Shown here: one piece after another, positions 37,965 through 46,891 of the stretch
Layout: each line of letters opens with the position of its first letter
Position numbering within the stretch: position 1 is the first letter of the stretch
Assembly (NCBI GenBank): GCA_013821825.1
Contig: PNJK01000018.1
Location: 1-53,974, forward strand
DNA length: 53,974 nucleotides
From: Rhodobacter sp.
GTDB taxonomy: Bacteria; Pseudomonadota; Alphaproteobacteria; Rhodobacterales; Rhodobacteraceae
Direction: 5' to 3'
Notes under the pieces: model-generated
Database searches by the model: none
What the model was told of the DNA's origin: nothing
The model's input: the letters and a program-made list of their open reading frames with translations, nothing else
Position numbers and translations under genes: made by a program

Positions 37965-39761
37965 ATGCACGCCTACCGCAGCCACACTTGCGCAGACCTG
38001 ATTAGTGCCCATGTCGGGCAGGAGGTGCGCCTTGCGGGCTGGGTGCATCGGGTGCGCGATCATGGCGGGGTTCTGTTCATCGATTTGCGCGACCATTACG
38101 GGATCACGCAGGTCATCGCGGACAGCGACAGTCCGGCCTTTGCCGATCTGGAGCAGGTCCGGGCCGAATGGGTGGTGCGGATCGACGGGCGGGTGAAAGG
38201 GCGGGACGCGTCCTTGATGAACCCCAAGCTGCCGACCGGCGCGATCGAGGTTTATGCGACCGGGGTCACCGTGCTGGGTGCGTCGGAAGAACTGCCGATG
38301 CCGGTCTTCGGCGAGGTCGATTACCCCGAGGAAACCCGCCTGACCTACCGCTTCCTCGACCTGCGCCGCGAAAAGCTGCACCGCAACATGATGCTGCGGT
38401 CAAACGTGGTGCGGTCGATCCGCAACCGGATGTGGGATCAGGGCTTCAACGAGTTCCAGACGCCGATCATCACCGCCTCGTCGCCCGAAGGCGCGCGGGA
38501 TTTTCTGGTGCCGTCGCGCCTGCATCCCGGCAAGTTCTACGCTCTGCCGCAGGCGCCGCAGCAGTTCAAGCAGCTGATCATGGTGGCGGGGTTCGACCGC
38601 TATTTCCAGATCGCCCCCTGTTTCCGCGATGAAGACCCGCGTGCAGACCGCAGCCCCACCGACTTCTACCAGCTTGATATCGAGATGAGCTTTGTCGAGC
38701 AGGACGACGTCTTTGCCGCCGTGCAGCCGGTGGTGCAGGGGATTTTCGAGGAATTCGCGCCGGGCAAGAAAGTCTATTCCGACTGGAAGAAGATCGCCTA
38801 CCGCGACGCGCTGAAATGGTACGGGTCGGACAAGCCGGACCTGCGCAACCCGATCCGGATGCAGGACGTCTCTGACCATTTCCGCGGTTCGGGCTTTGCG
38901 ATCTTCGCCAGGCTTCTGGAGCAGGACGGCAACGAAGTCCGCGCCATTCCGGCGCCGAAGGGGCCGTCTGGCGAACCCGTGGGCCGCAAGTTCTGCGACC
39001 GGATGAACGCCTTTGCCCAGCAGCAGGGGCTGCCGGGGATGGGGTACATCTTCTGGCGCGAGGCCGAGGATGGGTCCGGCATGGAGGCCGCAGGCCCCCT
39101 TGCCAAGAACATCGGGCCGGAGCGGACCGAGGCGATCCGGGTGCAGCTGGGTCTGGAAAAGGGCGATGCGGCCTTCTTCCTTGGCGGGAAACCCGAGGCG
39201 TTCGAGGCCATCGCGGGGCGCGCGCGCAACGTGATTGGCGAGGAACTGGGGCTGACCGAAAAGAACTGCTTCAGGTTCGCCTGGATCGTCGATTTCCCGA
39301 TGTATGAGAAGACCGACGACGGCAAGATCGACTTTTCCCACAACCCCTTCTCGATGCCGCAGGGGGGGCTTGAGGCTCTGAACGGCGATCCGCTCAACGT
39401 CTACGCCTACCAGTATGACCTGGCCTGCAACGGCTATGAGCTGATCTCGGGCGGCATCCGCAACCACAAGCCCGCGATCATGTACAAGGCGTTTGAACTT
39501 GCGGGGTATCCCAATACCGAAGTCGACAAGCGCTTTGGCGGCATGGTCAAGGCGTTCAAGTATGGCGCCCCTCCGCACGGTGGCTGCGCGGCGGGGATCG
39601 ACCGGATCGTGATGCTTCTGGCCGATGAGCCGAACATCCGCGAGGTTATCATGTTCCCGATGAACCAGCGCGCCGAGGATATGCTGATGAACGCACCTTC
39701 GGAGCCCACGAACGAACAGTTGCGCGAATTGCGGCTGCGCGTGGTGCCGAAGGACAGCTGA
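37965..39761 (+). CDS. aspS: Aspartyl-tRNA synthetase
   Basis: The 598-residue class II synthetase has an N-terminal OB fold ([20 protein letters not shown]), motif 2 [20 protein letters not shown], the GAD-type bacterial insertion at about 290-420, and the C-terminal motif 3 region [20 protein letters not shown]. It charges tRNA-Asp. The bacterial type with this insertion can be non-discriminating (also acting on tRNA-Asn), which cannot be settled here. Its TGA overlaps the next ATG by one base. Confidence 0.96.
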   Translation: MHAYRSHTCADLISAHVGQEVRLAGWVHRVRDHGGVLFIDLRDHYGITQVIADSDSPAFADLEQVRAEWVVRIDGRVKGRDASLMNPKLPTGAIEVYATGVTVLGASEELPMPVFGEVDYPEETRLTYRFLDLRREKLHRNMMLRSNVVRSIRNRMWDQGFNEFQTPIITASSPEGARDFLVPSRLHPGKFYALPQAPQQFKQLIMVAGFDRYFQIAPCFRDEDPRADRSPTDFYQLDIEMSFVEQDDVFAAVQPVVQGIFEEFAPGKKVYSDWKKIAYRDALKWYGSDKPDLRNPIRMQDVSDHFRGSGFAIFARLLEQDGNEVRAIPAPKGPSGEPVGRKFCDRMNAFAQQQGLPGMGYIFWREAEDGSGMEAAGPLAKNIGPERTEAIRVQLGLEKGDAAFFLGGKPEAFEAIAGRARNVIGEELGLTEKNCFRFAWIVDFPMYEKTDDGKIDFSHNPFSMPQGGLEALNGDPLNVYAYQYDLACNGYELISGGIRNHKPAIMYKAFELAGYPNTEVDKRFGGMVKAFKYGAPPHGGCAAGIDRIVMLLADEPNIREVIMFPMNQRAEDMLMNAPSEPTNEQLRELRLRVVPKDS

Positions 39762-40228
39762 TGTATCAGGCCTCGGTCCCCGTCTTCCGCCACTACCTTG
39801 CCCGCGTCGCGGACATGGTCGAGCGGGCGGGGGCGGAGGCCTTGACCGCCCAAGTTGCCGATGCCTTTCCTGCAGGCCGGCAGTTTGCCACGGCGGCGGG
39901 TTTTTCCTTGCGCATTGCCTGCCCGCTTGCCGGGCGCGAGGTGCCGGACCTGCCGCAGGCGCTGGGGCCGCGGCTGGCCGTGGCGCGGGCGATGCTGGGG
40001 GCAATGTCGCCTGCCGACTTTGACGGTGCAGAAGGGCGGACTATCCGCCATAGGGCAGGTTTTGCTGAACTGGAGCAGACCGGGGCCGATTTCCTGTATC
40101 TTTACGGCCTGCCGAATTTCTTCTTTCACCTGACGATGGGCTATGCGGCCCTGCGCGCGGCCGGAGTGCCATTGGGCAAGGCGGATTTCGACGGGTTCCA
40201 CAGCTATCCGGACGGGTTCCGTTTCTGA
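39761..40228 (+). CDS. DUF1993-family protein
   Basis: The 155-residue protein starts [20 protein letters not shown] and has the conserved C-terminal LYLYGLPNFFFHLTMGYAAL and PLGKADFDGFHSY. DUF1993 belongs to the DinB/YfiT-like four-helix metal-binding fold; its function is unknown. It is translationally coupled to aspS. Confidence 0.85.
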   Translation: MYQASVPVFRHYLARVADMVERAGAEALTAQVADAFPAGRQFATAAGFSLRIACPLAGREVPDLPQALGPRLAVARAMLGAMSPADFDGAEGRTIRHRAGFAELEQTGADFLYLYGLPNFFFHLTMGYAALRAAGVPLGKADFDGFHSYPDGFRF

Positions 40229-40307
40229 CCGCGTTTCCGCGCTGTCATCGCCCTTGCGTGGCTTGATCCGGAGGGCATAGCCTTTGGCCGGAGAGCAGGA
40301 GGAAGCG

Positions 40308-41042
40308 ATGTCAGACACCAGACTGGGAGAGCCGGTACCCAACTGGACGCCACCACCAAGTCCGGACCGGGCGCCGATGGAGGGTCGTCACGTCAGGCTG
40401 GAGCCGCTGGAGGCCGATCACCACGCACATGATCTGCATGAGGCTTTCCAGGGGCATGACGGGCTTTGGGACTACATGCCCTATGGCCCCTTCGCCTCGG
40501 CGTCGGCCTATCACCGCTGGGCGCGGCAGCGGGAAGCGGGCGACGACCCGCAGTTCTTCGTCCTGCGCGATCTTGCAACCGGCCATGCGGGCGGCATCGC
40601 AAGCTATCTGCGCATCAAGCCTGCGGCCGGGTCGATCGAGGTCGGGCATATCTGCATCTCTCCGGCACTGCAGCGCGGGGTCGCGGCGACCGAAGCGATG
40701 GTCCTGATGATGGACCGGGCGTTTCGGGCAGGGTACCGGCGCTATGAATGGAAGTGCAATGCGCTGAACCTGCCTTCGCGCCGGGCGGCGCAGCGGCTGG
40801 GTTTCAGCTTTGAAGGCGTGTTTCGCAACCACATGGTCGTCAAGGGCCGCAACCGCGATTCGGCGTGGTTTTCGGTCATCGACAGTGAATGGCCGGGCCT
40901 GCGCGAGGCGTTTTCGGTCTGGCTGGCACCGGGGAACTTCGACGGCAAGGGACGGCAACGAGAGCGGCTGTCCGATCTGACCCGGCTGGTCAGGGCGAAC
41001 GGCGATCCGGCGCTGGATATGGCGGGGCGATCCGGGGGATAG
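40308..41042 (+). CDS. GNAT-family acetyltransferase (RimJ/RimL-like)
   Basis: The 244-residue protein starts at the ATG preceded by AGGAGGAAGCG. The body has the GNAT order: VRLEPLEADHHAHDLHEAF, YMPYGPFASASAYHRW, GSIEVGHICISPALQRGVAA (acetyl-CoA loop) and KCNALNLPSRRAAQRLGFSF. The class acetylates N-terminal amines or small molecules; the target is unknown. Confidence 0.85.
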   Translation: MSDTRLGEPVPNWTPPPSPDRAPMEGRHVRLEPLEADHHAHDLHEAFQGHDGLWDYMPYGPFASASAYHRWARQREAGDDPQFFVLRDLATGHAGGIASYLRIKPAAGSIEVGHICISPALQRGVAATEAMVLMMDRAFRAGYRRYEWKCNALNLPSRRAAQRLGFSFEGVFRNHMVVKGRNRDSAWFSVIDSEWPGLREAFSVWLAPGNFDGKGRQRERLSDLTRLVRANGDPALDMAGRSGG

Positions 41043-41088
41043 GCCTGGCGCGTGGGCCGATCAGCCCGCCGCTCTGCCCCGGCTGGCG

Positions 41089-41796
41089 TCATGCCACCGG
41101 ATCGGGTTGGGCCAGACGGTCGGCCACCAGCCGGGCCAGTGCCGCGAGGCCTGCCTCGGATGCGGCACCGGCGGCGGCCGCCTCCAGCGCCGGGTCCCCG
41201 GTGGCGCGGCCAAGGCTGCGCAGGAAATCGGCGGCGTAGCCCCGTTTCACCCCTTCAAGGCCCAGCCCTTCAAGCTCCGCCGCCTCGATCAGTGCTGCTG
41301 CGCGCGCCAGATCGTCCCGCAACGCCAGCGGATCGCCGGGCAACGGTTCCTGGGGCGCGTCCGTTGCCGTGGCTTCGTTGCCTCCGACCAGCGCAAGGAT
41401 CTGGCGCTGGAACGCGGCCGTGCTGCCGATCGGCTTGTCGAGGAACCCTGCCGCCCCCGCCGCCAGTGCCGGGGCGCGGCCGTCGGGGTCGCCGCTGATC
41501 CCAAGGACAGGCAGGCCCATTGCGGCAAGATCGGCGATCAGCGCTTCGCCCCGGCCATCGGGCAATCCCAGATCGACGATCACCACATCCGGCCGGTAGC
41601 AGGCCAGATGCGCCCGCGCCGCCGCCAGGGTTTCCGCCCGCTTCAGCCGCCCGCCCGCGCGCAGGCAGATCAGCCGGATCGCGTCGCAGGTAAAGCGGCT
41701 GTCTTCCACCAGCAAAAGCGTGATCCCCCGGAACGGCAGTGCATCGGGAGCGGCCTTGCCGGAAAACAGGGTCGGGGCATCGGGGGGGAAGGGCAT
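41089..41796 (-). CDS. Response regulator with CheY-like receiver domain
   Basis: The 235-residue protein starts MPFPPDAPTLFSGKAAPDAL, preceded by GGAG at a good distance; an ATG at 41811 is possible. The receiver has LLLVEDSRFT, the phospho-Asp in DVVIVDLGLPDGRGE and the Lys in AAGFLDKPIG. The C-terminal 100 residues are helical and Ala/Leu-rich with no DNA-binding domain I recognise (possibly HPt-like, but no phospho-His seen). No histidine kinase gene is adjacent. Confidence 0.78.
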   Translation of the reverse strand: MPFPPDAPTLFSGKAAPDALPFRGITLLLVEDSRFTCDAIRLICLRAGGRLKRAETLAAARAHLACYRPDVVIVDLGLPDGRGEALIADLAAMGLPVLGISGDPDGRAPALAAGAAGFLDKPIGSTAAFQRQILALVGGNEATATDAPQEPLPGDPLALRDDLARAAALIEAAELEGLGLEGVKRGYAADFLRSLGRATGDPALEAAAAGAASEAGLAALARLVADRLAQPDPVA

Positions 41797-41860
41797 GGCC
41801 AACTCCGTCATTGCCGGGCCAGCCTGCACCATATCCGGTAAACAGCCGGTAAACCCGGCT

Positions 41861-41980
41861 GCGACGGCCCGACCTGCGACGGCCCGACCTGCGACGGCCC
41901 GACCTGCGACGGCCCGACCTGCGACGGCCCGACCTGCGACGGCCCGACCTGCGACTGCCTGACCTGCGACTGCCTGACGC
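41861..41980. repeat. 15-base tandem repeat, eight units
   Basis: Six identical copies of GCGACGGCCCGACCT (41861-41950) are followed by two diverged copies (GCGACTGCCTGACCT, GCGACTGCCTGACGC). The array lies between the divergent response-regulator (start 41796) and epimerase (start 42043) genes. Copy number may vary between strains. Confidence 0.95.
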
Positions 41981-42042
41981 TTGCGCTGCACGCGCCCCGC
42001 GCCCATAAGCCTGCACATCAGACCCAGCAGGGAGCCCAACCG

Positions 42043-42447
42043 ATGATCGGCCGCTTGAACCATGTCGCCATCGCCGTGCCAGACCTTGATGCCGCCGCCG
42101 CGCAATACCGCAATGCACTGGGAGCCAGGGTCGGCCAACCGCAGCCCGAACCCGACCACGGTGTCACGGTGATCTTCATCGAACTGCCGAACACCAAGAT
42201 CGAGCTTTTGCAACCTCTTGGCGAGAACTCCCCCATCCTGGGGTTTCTGGAAAAGAACCCTTCGGGCGGCATCCACCACATCTGCTATGAAGTTGATGAC
42301 ATCCTTGCCGCGCGCGACCATCTGAAGTCTACTGGCGCGCGGGTGCTGGGATCGGGCGAGCCGAAGATCGGCGCGCATGGCAAGCCGGTGCTGTTCCTGC
42401 ACCCGAAGGATTTCAACGGCTGCCTTGTGGAACTGGAGCAAGCATGA
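42043..42447 (+). CDS. mce: Methylmalonyl-CoA epimerase
   Basis: The 134-residue VOC-fold protein has metal ligands in RLNHVAIAVPDL (His7), HHICYEV and the closing CLVELEQ, with ELPNTKIELLQPLGENSPI in the middle. It interconverts the (R) and (S) forms of methylmalonyl-CoA in propionyl-CoA metabolism. It overlaps the DUF1467 gene by four bases, a neighbour commonly seen in this group. Confidence 0.92.
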   Translation: MIGRLNHVAIAVPDLDAAAAQYRNALGARVGQPQPEPDHGVTVIFIELPNTKIELLQPLGENSPILGFLEKNPSGGIHHICYEVDDILAARDHLKSTGARVLGSGEPKIGAHGKPVLFLHPKDFNGCLVELEQA

Positions 42448-42713
42448 CCATCACCGCCGCCTTCATCCTTTATGCCGTGACCTGGTTCATGACCTTCTTC
42501 ATCGTGCTTCAGGTCCGCAACGTGGCGCAGTCCGACACCGGCCATGTTGAACCCGGCACCCCGCCCGGCGCTCCGGCGGAAGAGATCGTGGGCAAGAAGG
42601 CCAAGCTGACTTTTCTGATCGCGACGCCGATCTGGGCGGTGATTTCCGGGGTGATCCTTTCGGGCTGGATCACCGTGGCCGATCTGGACTGGTTCGGCCG
42701 CATGAACCCCTGA
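42444..42713 (+). CDS. DUF1467 small membrane protein
   Basis: The 89-residue protein has two membrane segments (ITAAFILYAVTWFMTFFIVL and ATPIWAVISGVILSGWI) joined by a Gly/Pro-rich loop PGTPPGAPAEEIVGKKAK. It is the standard DUF1467 form found after mce in alphaproteobacteria. The function is unknown. It is coupled to mce by ATGA overlap. Confidence 0.88.
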   Translation: MTITAAFILYAVTWFMTFFIVLQVRNVAQSDTGHVEPGTPPGAPAEEIVGKKAKLTFLIATPIWAVISGVILSGWITVADLDWFGRMNP

Positions 42714-42734
42714 GAGGGGGGGCGTTGCCGGGCC

Positions 42735-43430
42735 TCAGCGCCCGTCGGCGGCAAGCCGGTGAAAAAGATGGGTGAAGGTTGCCACCCCCAGCACCGGGAC
42801 GACCAGATTGACCACCGGCACGGACAGCGGCGCGGCCATGAGCGTGCCCGCCAGCCACAGCCGCCAGCGGTTACGCCGGCGCATCGCCTTTGCCTCGTCC
42901 GGGGGCAGACGGCGCAGCGCGACAAGGGTGAAATATTCCCGCCCCAAGAGGAACCCGTTCACCGTCCAGAAGACCAGCGGCACTGCCGGACCGACGAAGG
43001 GATAAAGCAGCAGGGCCACCGCGTTCACCACCAGCACAAGACCAAGGAAATTGACCGACTGGCGCAGCGCCTCGACCATCGGCAGGGCGCGCGCGGGGGG
43101 CAGGTCCGGATAGTGTCGCGCCTCGACCGCCCGGGCCACGTCCTCCAGGAAGAACCCGGTGAAGACCGAGGCGACGGGAACCATCAGGAAGAACGAAAGC
43201 CCCAGCATGACCAGAAGCGAGGCCCAGCCGAGCAGGGTCTCAACCCCGGTCACCGGCCCCACGATCGGGATGTCGATGCTGTCGGGCGTCAGCCACCACA
43301 CAAGCTGCAGGAAACCCGCGTAGACCGCGAAAAGCAGGGCAAGCGCAAGAAGCACGCCCAGGATCACCACCCGGCGAAAGCGGCGGTCACCCAACTGGCC
43401 CAGCGCCTTGAGGAAAGCCGCGAAGATCAC
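42735..43430 (-). CDS. EI24/CysZ-like membrane protein
   Basis: The 231-residue protein has about five membrane segments: VVILGVLLALALLFAVYAGF, SFFLMVPVASVFTGFFLEDV, GLVLVVNAVALLLYPFVG and others, and the conserved FLLGREYFTLVALRRLPPDE. This is the EI24/CysZ fold. CysZ homologues take up sulfate, but this branch is uncharacterised. It overlaps the upstream nitroreductase gene by four bases. Confidence 0.83.
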   Translation of the reverse strand: MIFAAFLKALGQLGDRRFRRVVILGVLLALALLFAVYAGFLQLVWWLTPDSIDIPIVGPVTGVETLLGWASLLVMLGLSFFLMVPVASVFTGFFLEDVARAVEARHYPDLPPARALPMVEALRQSVNFLGLVLVVNAVALLLYPFVGPAVPLVFWTVNGFLLGREYFTLVALRRLPPDEAKAMRRRNRWRLWLAGTLMAAPLSVPVVNLVVPVLGVATFTHLFHRLAADGR

Positions 43431-44005
43431 TGGTCGACCCAGGTCGTCAGGCGGCCAAGGTCCGGGCGCGGGCGGTCTGGCGCATCTTCGGGTGGCGTGC
43501 CGATATGGACGATGCCTGCCACTGTTTCACCGGCTGCACAGCCGAAGGCCTGCGCCGCGAAAACCGGGTCGTGCGCGGGCCAGCCGGTCAGCCAGCAGGC
43601 GCCCCAGCCCGCCGCCTCGGCCGCGTTGACGATGCCGAAGCACAGGGCGGCTGCGGACATCACCTGCTCCACCTCCGGCACCTTTTGCGCCGCTTTCGGC
43701 GCCGAAATCACCACCACCGCCAGCTTGCCAAGGTCATACTGGCCGCGCCCTTTGGCTACCGTTTCGGCGTCGCCGCCAAGGTCATGCGCCCGCGCCTCGG
43801 CCAGTTCGGCCAGCCGCGCGAAGGCTGGGCCCTCCAGGACCACCAGCCGCCAGGGTTCAAGCTTGCCATGGTCAGGCACCCGCAGGGCGGCGGTCAGGAT
43901 CTCCTCCAGCTGCGCGCGGTCGGGAACGGGATGGGTGAACAGCTTCGCCGGACGCGACCGGCGGGTCAGAAGGAAGTCAAGCGCGGCTTGGTTGCGGGCG
44001 GGCAT
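43427..44005 (-). CDS. Nitroreductase-family flavoprotein (YdjA-like)
   Basis: The 192-residue FMN-dependent enzyme has the N-terminal LLTRRSRPAKLFTHPVPDRA, AALRVPDHGKLEPWRLVVLE, NAAEAAGWGACWLTGWPAHD and a closing GTPPEDAPDRPRPDL. The length and RVPDHGKLxPWR block fit the YdjA-type small nitroreductases. The substrate is unknown. Confidence 0.87.
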   Translation of the reverse strand: MPARNQAALDFLLTRRSRPAKLFTHPVPDRAQLEEILTAALRVPDHGKLEPWRLVVLEGPAFARLAELAEARAHDLGGDAETVAKGRGQYDLGKLAVVVISAPKAAQKVPEVEQVMSAAALCFGIVNAAEAAGWGACWLTGWPAHDPVFAAQAFGCAAGETVAGIVHIGTPPEDAPDRPRPDLGRLTTWVDQ

Positions 44006-44165
44006 CGGGCATCCTGATCGGGTGGGTCGGCCCGAATGTAGGGGTTTCGCGAGGCCGCCGCCAGACGCCGACTGTCCCCAATGCGCAAAGCGCGACTCCG
44101 GGCGTGTTTCGTGCTACGGTTGCGTCATTTCCGATCCCGAGATTTCAGCCATAGGGATGCGCTCC

Positions 44166-45011
44166 ATGACCGACAATTCCAGCCTGCTGACCGTCTCAGC
44201 CCCCATCGCGCATTTTCTCGAGTTCTTCTGCCTCTTCGGCCCGCCGACGAATTCCCCTGCCAATCCGCCGCTCAGCATCATCGTCAACCACGGCTACGCG
44301 CTGGGCTTTTCGCCCGACCGGGGCCAGCCGCTCTGGGCTGCCTATCAGGTGGCCGCCGCCACCCGCGACCTCGATTTCCAGCGGCCCGAGTTCTTCTACG
44401 ACGACCTTCGCCTGCCCGGGGCCTGGCGGATCGGCACCACCGGCTATGCCAGGCTGGACGGGCAAAGCTATGACCGGGGTCACCTGGTGCCGAATTTCGC
44501 CATCAACACCCAGTTCGGCCGGATCGCCCAGTTCGAGACCTTCTTCATGTCGAACATCGTGCCGCAGCGCAGTGCGATGAACCGGGGCATCTGGAAGAAC
44601 CTGGAGCACGGGATCGTCAAGGCCTACGCCCCGATGCGCAAGCATGTCTGGGTGCTGACCGGACCGATCTTCGCGGCCGATCCCCCCAGGATCAAGCGCC
44701 GGAACGGCAAGCTCATTCCGGTGCCCGAGGCGATGTTCCTGATCCTCGCCGACCCGGAACGCTATCCCTATGACTTGGCCGGGAACCTGAGCATCCTGGC
44801 GCTGGTGGTGCCGCAGACCATGGGCTACGCCAAGCCGGAAACCGCCCCGGTCTCGACCCTTCCGGAGATTGAGGCGCGGACCGGGCTGACCTTCTTTCCA
44901 AGGCTGTCGGCGAAGGACAAGGCCAAGCTGGTGAACCAGACCAGCCCCACCGTCTGGCCGTTCGAGGCGATGACCCCGGAAAACAACGACCAGCCACCGC
45001 CAGAGGGTTAG
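44166..45011 (+). CDS. DNA/RNA non-specific endonuclease
   Basis: The 281-residue protein has the beta-beta-alpha-metal nuclease site SYDRGHLVPNFAINTQFG (catalytic His in DRGH) and the metal-binding Asn in PQRSAMNRGIWKNLE, as in Serratia nuclease and NucA. AGGGAT precedes the ATG; another ATG lies nine bases upstream. No signal peptide is evident, unusual for this mostly exported family, though YncB-like or mitochondrial EndoG-like members differ. Its TAG overlaps the convergent deacetylase stop. Confidence 0.85.
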   Translation: MTDNSSLLTVSAPIAHFLEFFCLFGPPTNSPANPPLSIIVNHGYALGFSPDRGQPLWAAYQVAAATRDLDFQRPEFFYDDLRLPGAWRIGTTGYARLDGQSYDRGHLVPNFAINTQFGRIAQFETFFMSNIVPQRSAMNRGIWKNLEHGIVKAYAPMRKHVWVLTGPIFAADPPRIKRRNGKLIPVPEAMFLILADPERYPYDLAGNLSILALVVPQTMGYAKPETAPVSTLPEIEARTGLTFFPRLSAKDKAKLVNQTSPTVWPFEAMTPENNDQPPPEG

Positions 45012-46111
45012 AGACCAAGAGTGGTGGCCGCGTCCTCGATCCAGCCAGTCACGAAAGCGTCGAACCGCGCGTCGGGCTGGCGTTTCGCCAGGGTCTCGGC
45101 CAGCGGGTCGGGGGCGGTGACGGGGGCCCCTGACAGTTCCTCCAGCACGGCATGGCCGCAGAAAGGGACGTATACCTCGGAATAGCCGCCCTCGTGGACC
45201 AGCACCAACCGCCCGTCGCACAGCCGGTCGGCTGCCTGCATCACCCGGGCCGTCAATGTGCGGAAGGTTTCAGCCGTCGCCAGCATCCGGCCCAGAGGAT
45301 CAACCGCCGCAGCATCGAAGCCGCAGGCGACGATGATCGCCTGCGGCTGGAAGCGGTCCAGCGCGGGCAGCACGACCCGGTCCATCGCGTGCAGATAGCC
45401 CTGGTGGCCGGTGCCGGGCGGCAGCGGCAGGTTCAGATTGAAGCCAAGCCCCGCGCCCGCGCCCCGCGCCTCGATCCCGCCGGTGTCCAGGGGATAGTTC
45501 CGCTCCTGATGCAAGGAGATGGTCAGGACATCGGGGTCTTGCCAGAACACCGCCTCGGTCCCGTTGCCGTGGTGCACGTCCCAGTCAATGACCGCCACCC
45601 GTCGCGCCAGCCCCTCGGCCTGAGCGGCGCGGACGGCGATGCCGATGTTGTTCAAAAGGCAAAAGCCGTTCGGGAAATCGGGCAGGCAGTGGTGGCCCGG
45701 CGGACGCGTCAGGGCATAGGCGTTCCGCACCCCGCCCTTCAGGACCGCCCGCAGTGCCGCAGTGGCCAGACCGGCGGACAATGCGGCAATCTCGTACCCG
45801 CCCCGGCCAAATGGGGCGCGCAGGCCAAGCTCGCCCCCGCCCGCATCCGCCATCGCCTTGAAGGCCGAGAGGTAACTTTCGGGATGGACCCGGGCGAGGT
45901 CGGCATGGCTTGCCGCCTCGGCCGCGCGCATGTCGAGATGGCGGGAAAGGCCCGTCACCTCGATCAGATTCCGCAGCCGCCGCTTGGTTTCCGGGTTCTC
46001 CGGCAGGCCAGCGGGCATCGGCTGCACAAGCCCGCCCACCGGCAGCGTGAAGGCGTAGTTGCCGCCACCATGCCAAAAGCAGCGTTCGTCGGAAAAGAAG
46101 GCGGTGGTCAT
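45008..46111 (-). CDS. Histone deacetylase-family (acetoin utilisation/acetylpolyamine type) deacetylase
   Basis: The 367-residue arginase-deacetylase fold protein has ALTRPPGHHCLPDFPNGFCL, the zinc-site block VAVIDWDVHHGNGTEAVFWQ and ACGFDAAAVDPLGRM. Bacterial members remove acetyl groups from polyamines or small amides. The ATG at 46111 (MTTAFFS) was preferred to 46132. It ends within the TAG of the convergent endonuclease gene. Confidence 0.88.
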   Translation of the reverse strand: MTTAFFSDERCFWHGGGNYAFTLPVGGLVQPMPAGLPENPETKRRLRNLIEVTGLSRHLDMRAAEAASHADLARVHPESYLSAFKAMADAGGGELGLRAPFGRGGYEIAALSAGLATAALRAVLKGGVRNAYALTRPPGHHCLPDFPNGFCLLNNIGIAVRAAQAEGLARRVAVIDWDVHHGNGTEAVFWQDPDVLTISLHQERNYPLDTGGIEARGAGAGLGFNLNLPLPPGTGHQGYLHAMDRVVLPALDRFQPQAIIVACGFDAAAVDPLGRMLATAETFRTLTARVMQAADRLCDGRLVLVHEGGYSEVYVPFCGHAVLEELSGAPVTAPDPLAETLAKRQPDARFDAFVTGWIEDAATTLGL

Positions 46112-46511
46112 GACCTGGCTCCCCTCCGCCAAAGGCTAGGCGGGCTGGCGCACAAAGGCCAGAGGCGCGACCGAGGGACGGGAGCCAAATTCCTTGAACA
46201 AGGAATTTGCAAATTTCTTTCTCAAGAAATTTGGTGCTTGCCGGACCGCTGGCCCAGGAGAAGTGCCGCATGGCAGGATCCAGCTGTCCCATCCTGCCCT
46301 TCCCTGCGCCGAAATGGCCATCCGGGTCCGGAGTTGGTCGAGGGCAGGATCCGCATCGCGGTCACCGGGCTTCCCGAAGCCTTCAAGGCCAGGGGGACGG
46401 CGCGCGGCCTTGGCCGCGGCTCCGGGGTGGCCAAATCCGGATGACCTTGATCCGCAGTGACAAGTCGCGCGAAAAGGTTTTCCGACTGGATGCGCCGCGC
46501 CAGGCACCAAC
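46112..46511. other. Intergenic region with twin palindromes
   Basis: This 400-base gap separates two minus-strand genes. Apart from the palindromes at 46186-46233 I see no supported gene. A 124-residue open frame on the minus strand (46136-46510) has an unbalanced composition and no family resemblance. Confidence 0.5.
46186..46233. repeat. Two adjacent 24-base palindromes
   Basis: CAAATTCCTTG-AA-CAAGGAATTTG (46186-46209) is followed without gap by CAAATTTCTT-TCTC-AAGAAATTTG (46210-46233). Both share outer CAAATT/AATTTG. They may end transcription from the small gene at 46512-46754 or be a dispersed repeat. Confidence 0.85.
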
Positions 46512-46754
46512 CTATTCCGGCGAGCGGTCCAGCCGATAGCTCCCCTCGGGCAGGTTCAGGGCCGCCGCCAGATCGCGCAACTGGCCCATGGACAGGGTAA
46601 TGCGCAGCACCTCTTCGGTCCGGGGATCGACCTGATCAATGGTCACGCAATCCTCGAAGGCGTTGATGATCACGTCTTCGATCAGCGGCAGATCCTCACC
46701 CTCGTCGACAAGGGTGATCACGGTGGCGTCGAACTCGTGCTCGATGGTGAACAT
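46512..46754 (-). CDS. Small acidic hypothetical protein
   Basis: The 80-residue protein starts MFTIEHEFDATVITLVDEGE and ends LPEGSYRLDRSPE. It is acidic, with two beta-strand pairs then a helix (SMGQLRDLAAALNLPEG). Similar short proteins are common in Rhodobacteraceae, but I know no function. Confidence 0.7.
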   Translation of the reverse strand: MFTIEHEFDATVITLVDEGEDLPLIEDVIINAFEDCVTIDQVDPRTEEVLRITLSMGQLRDLAAALNLPEGSYRLDRSPE

Positions 46755-46891
46755 GGCCGCAGGTTAGCCGCGACGACCCGGCATGGCAACGCCCGGCTTA
46801 TGCCCGCGCTTCAACATGACACCTGCGTGAAGCGCCCTTTCGCCCGGCCCGCGATTTGCTAGGCTGACCCCGTCCCGGTTCGAGGTTCAAG

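Noticed and set aside
41861-41980. CRISPR array
   Set aside because: Units are 15 bases and directly abutting with no spacers, so this is a simple tandem repeat.
41812-42441. N-terminal extension of the response regulator across the tandem repeat
   Set aside because: It would encode the repeat as repeated AVAGR units and run antisense to the epimerase; a ribosome site supports the start at 41796.
42759-44165. Long plus-strand extension of the endonuclease frame
   Set aside because: It runs antisense through the EI24 and nitroreductase genes and has shadow composition; the nuclease domain begins after the ATG at 44166.
46136-46510. 124-residue minus-strand open frame
   Set aside because: No recognisable family, it spans the palindromes, and other frames are equally open there.
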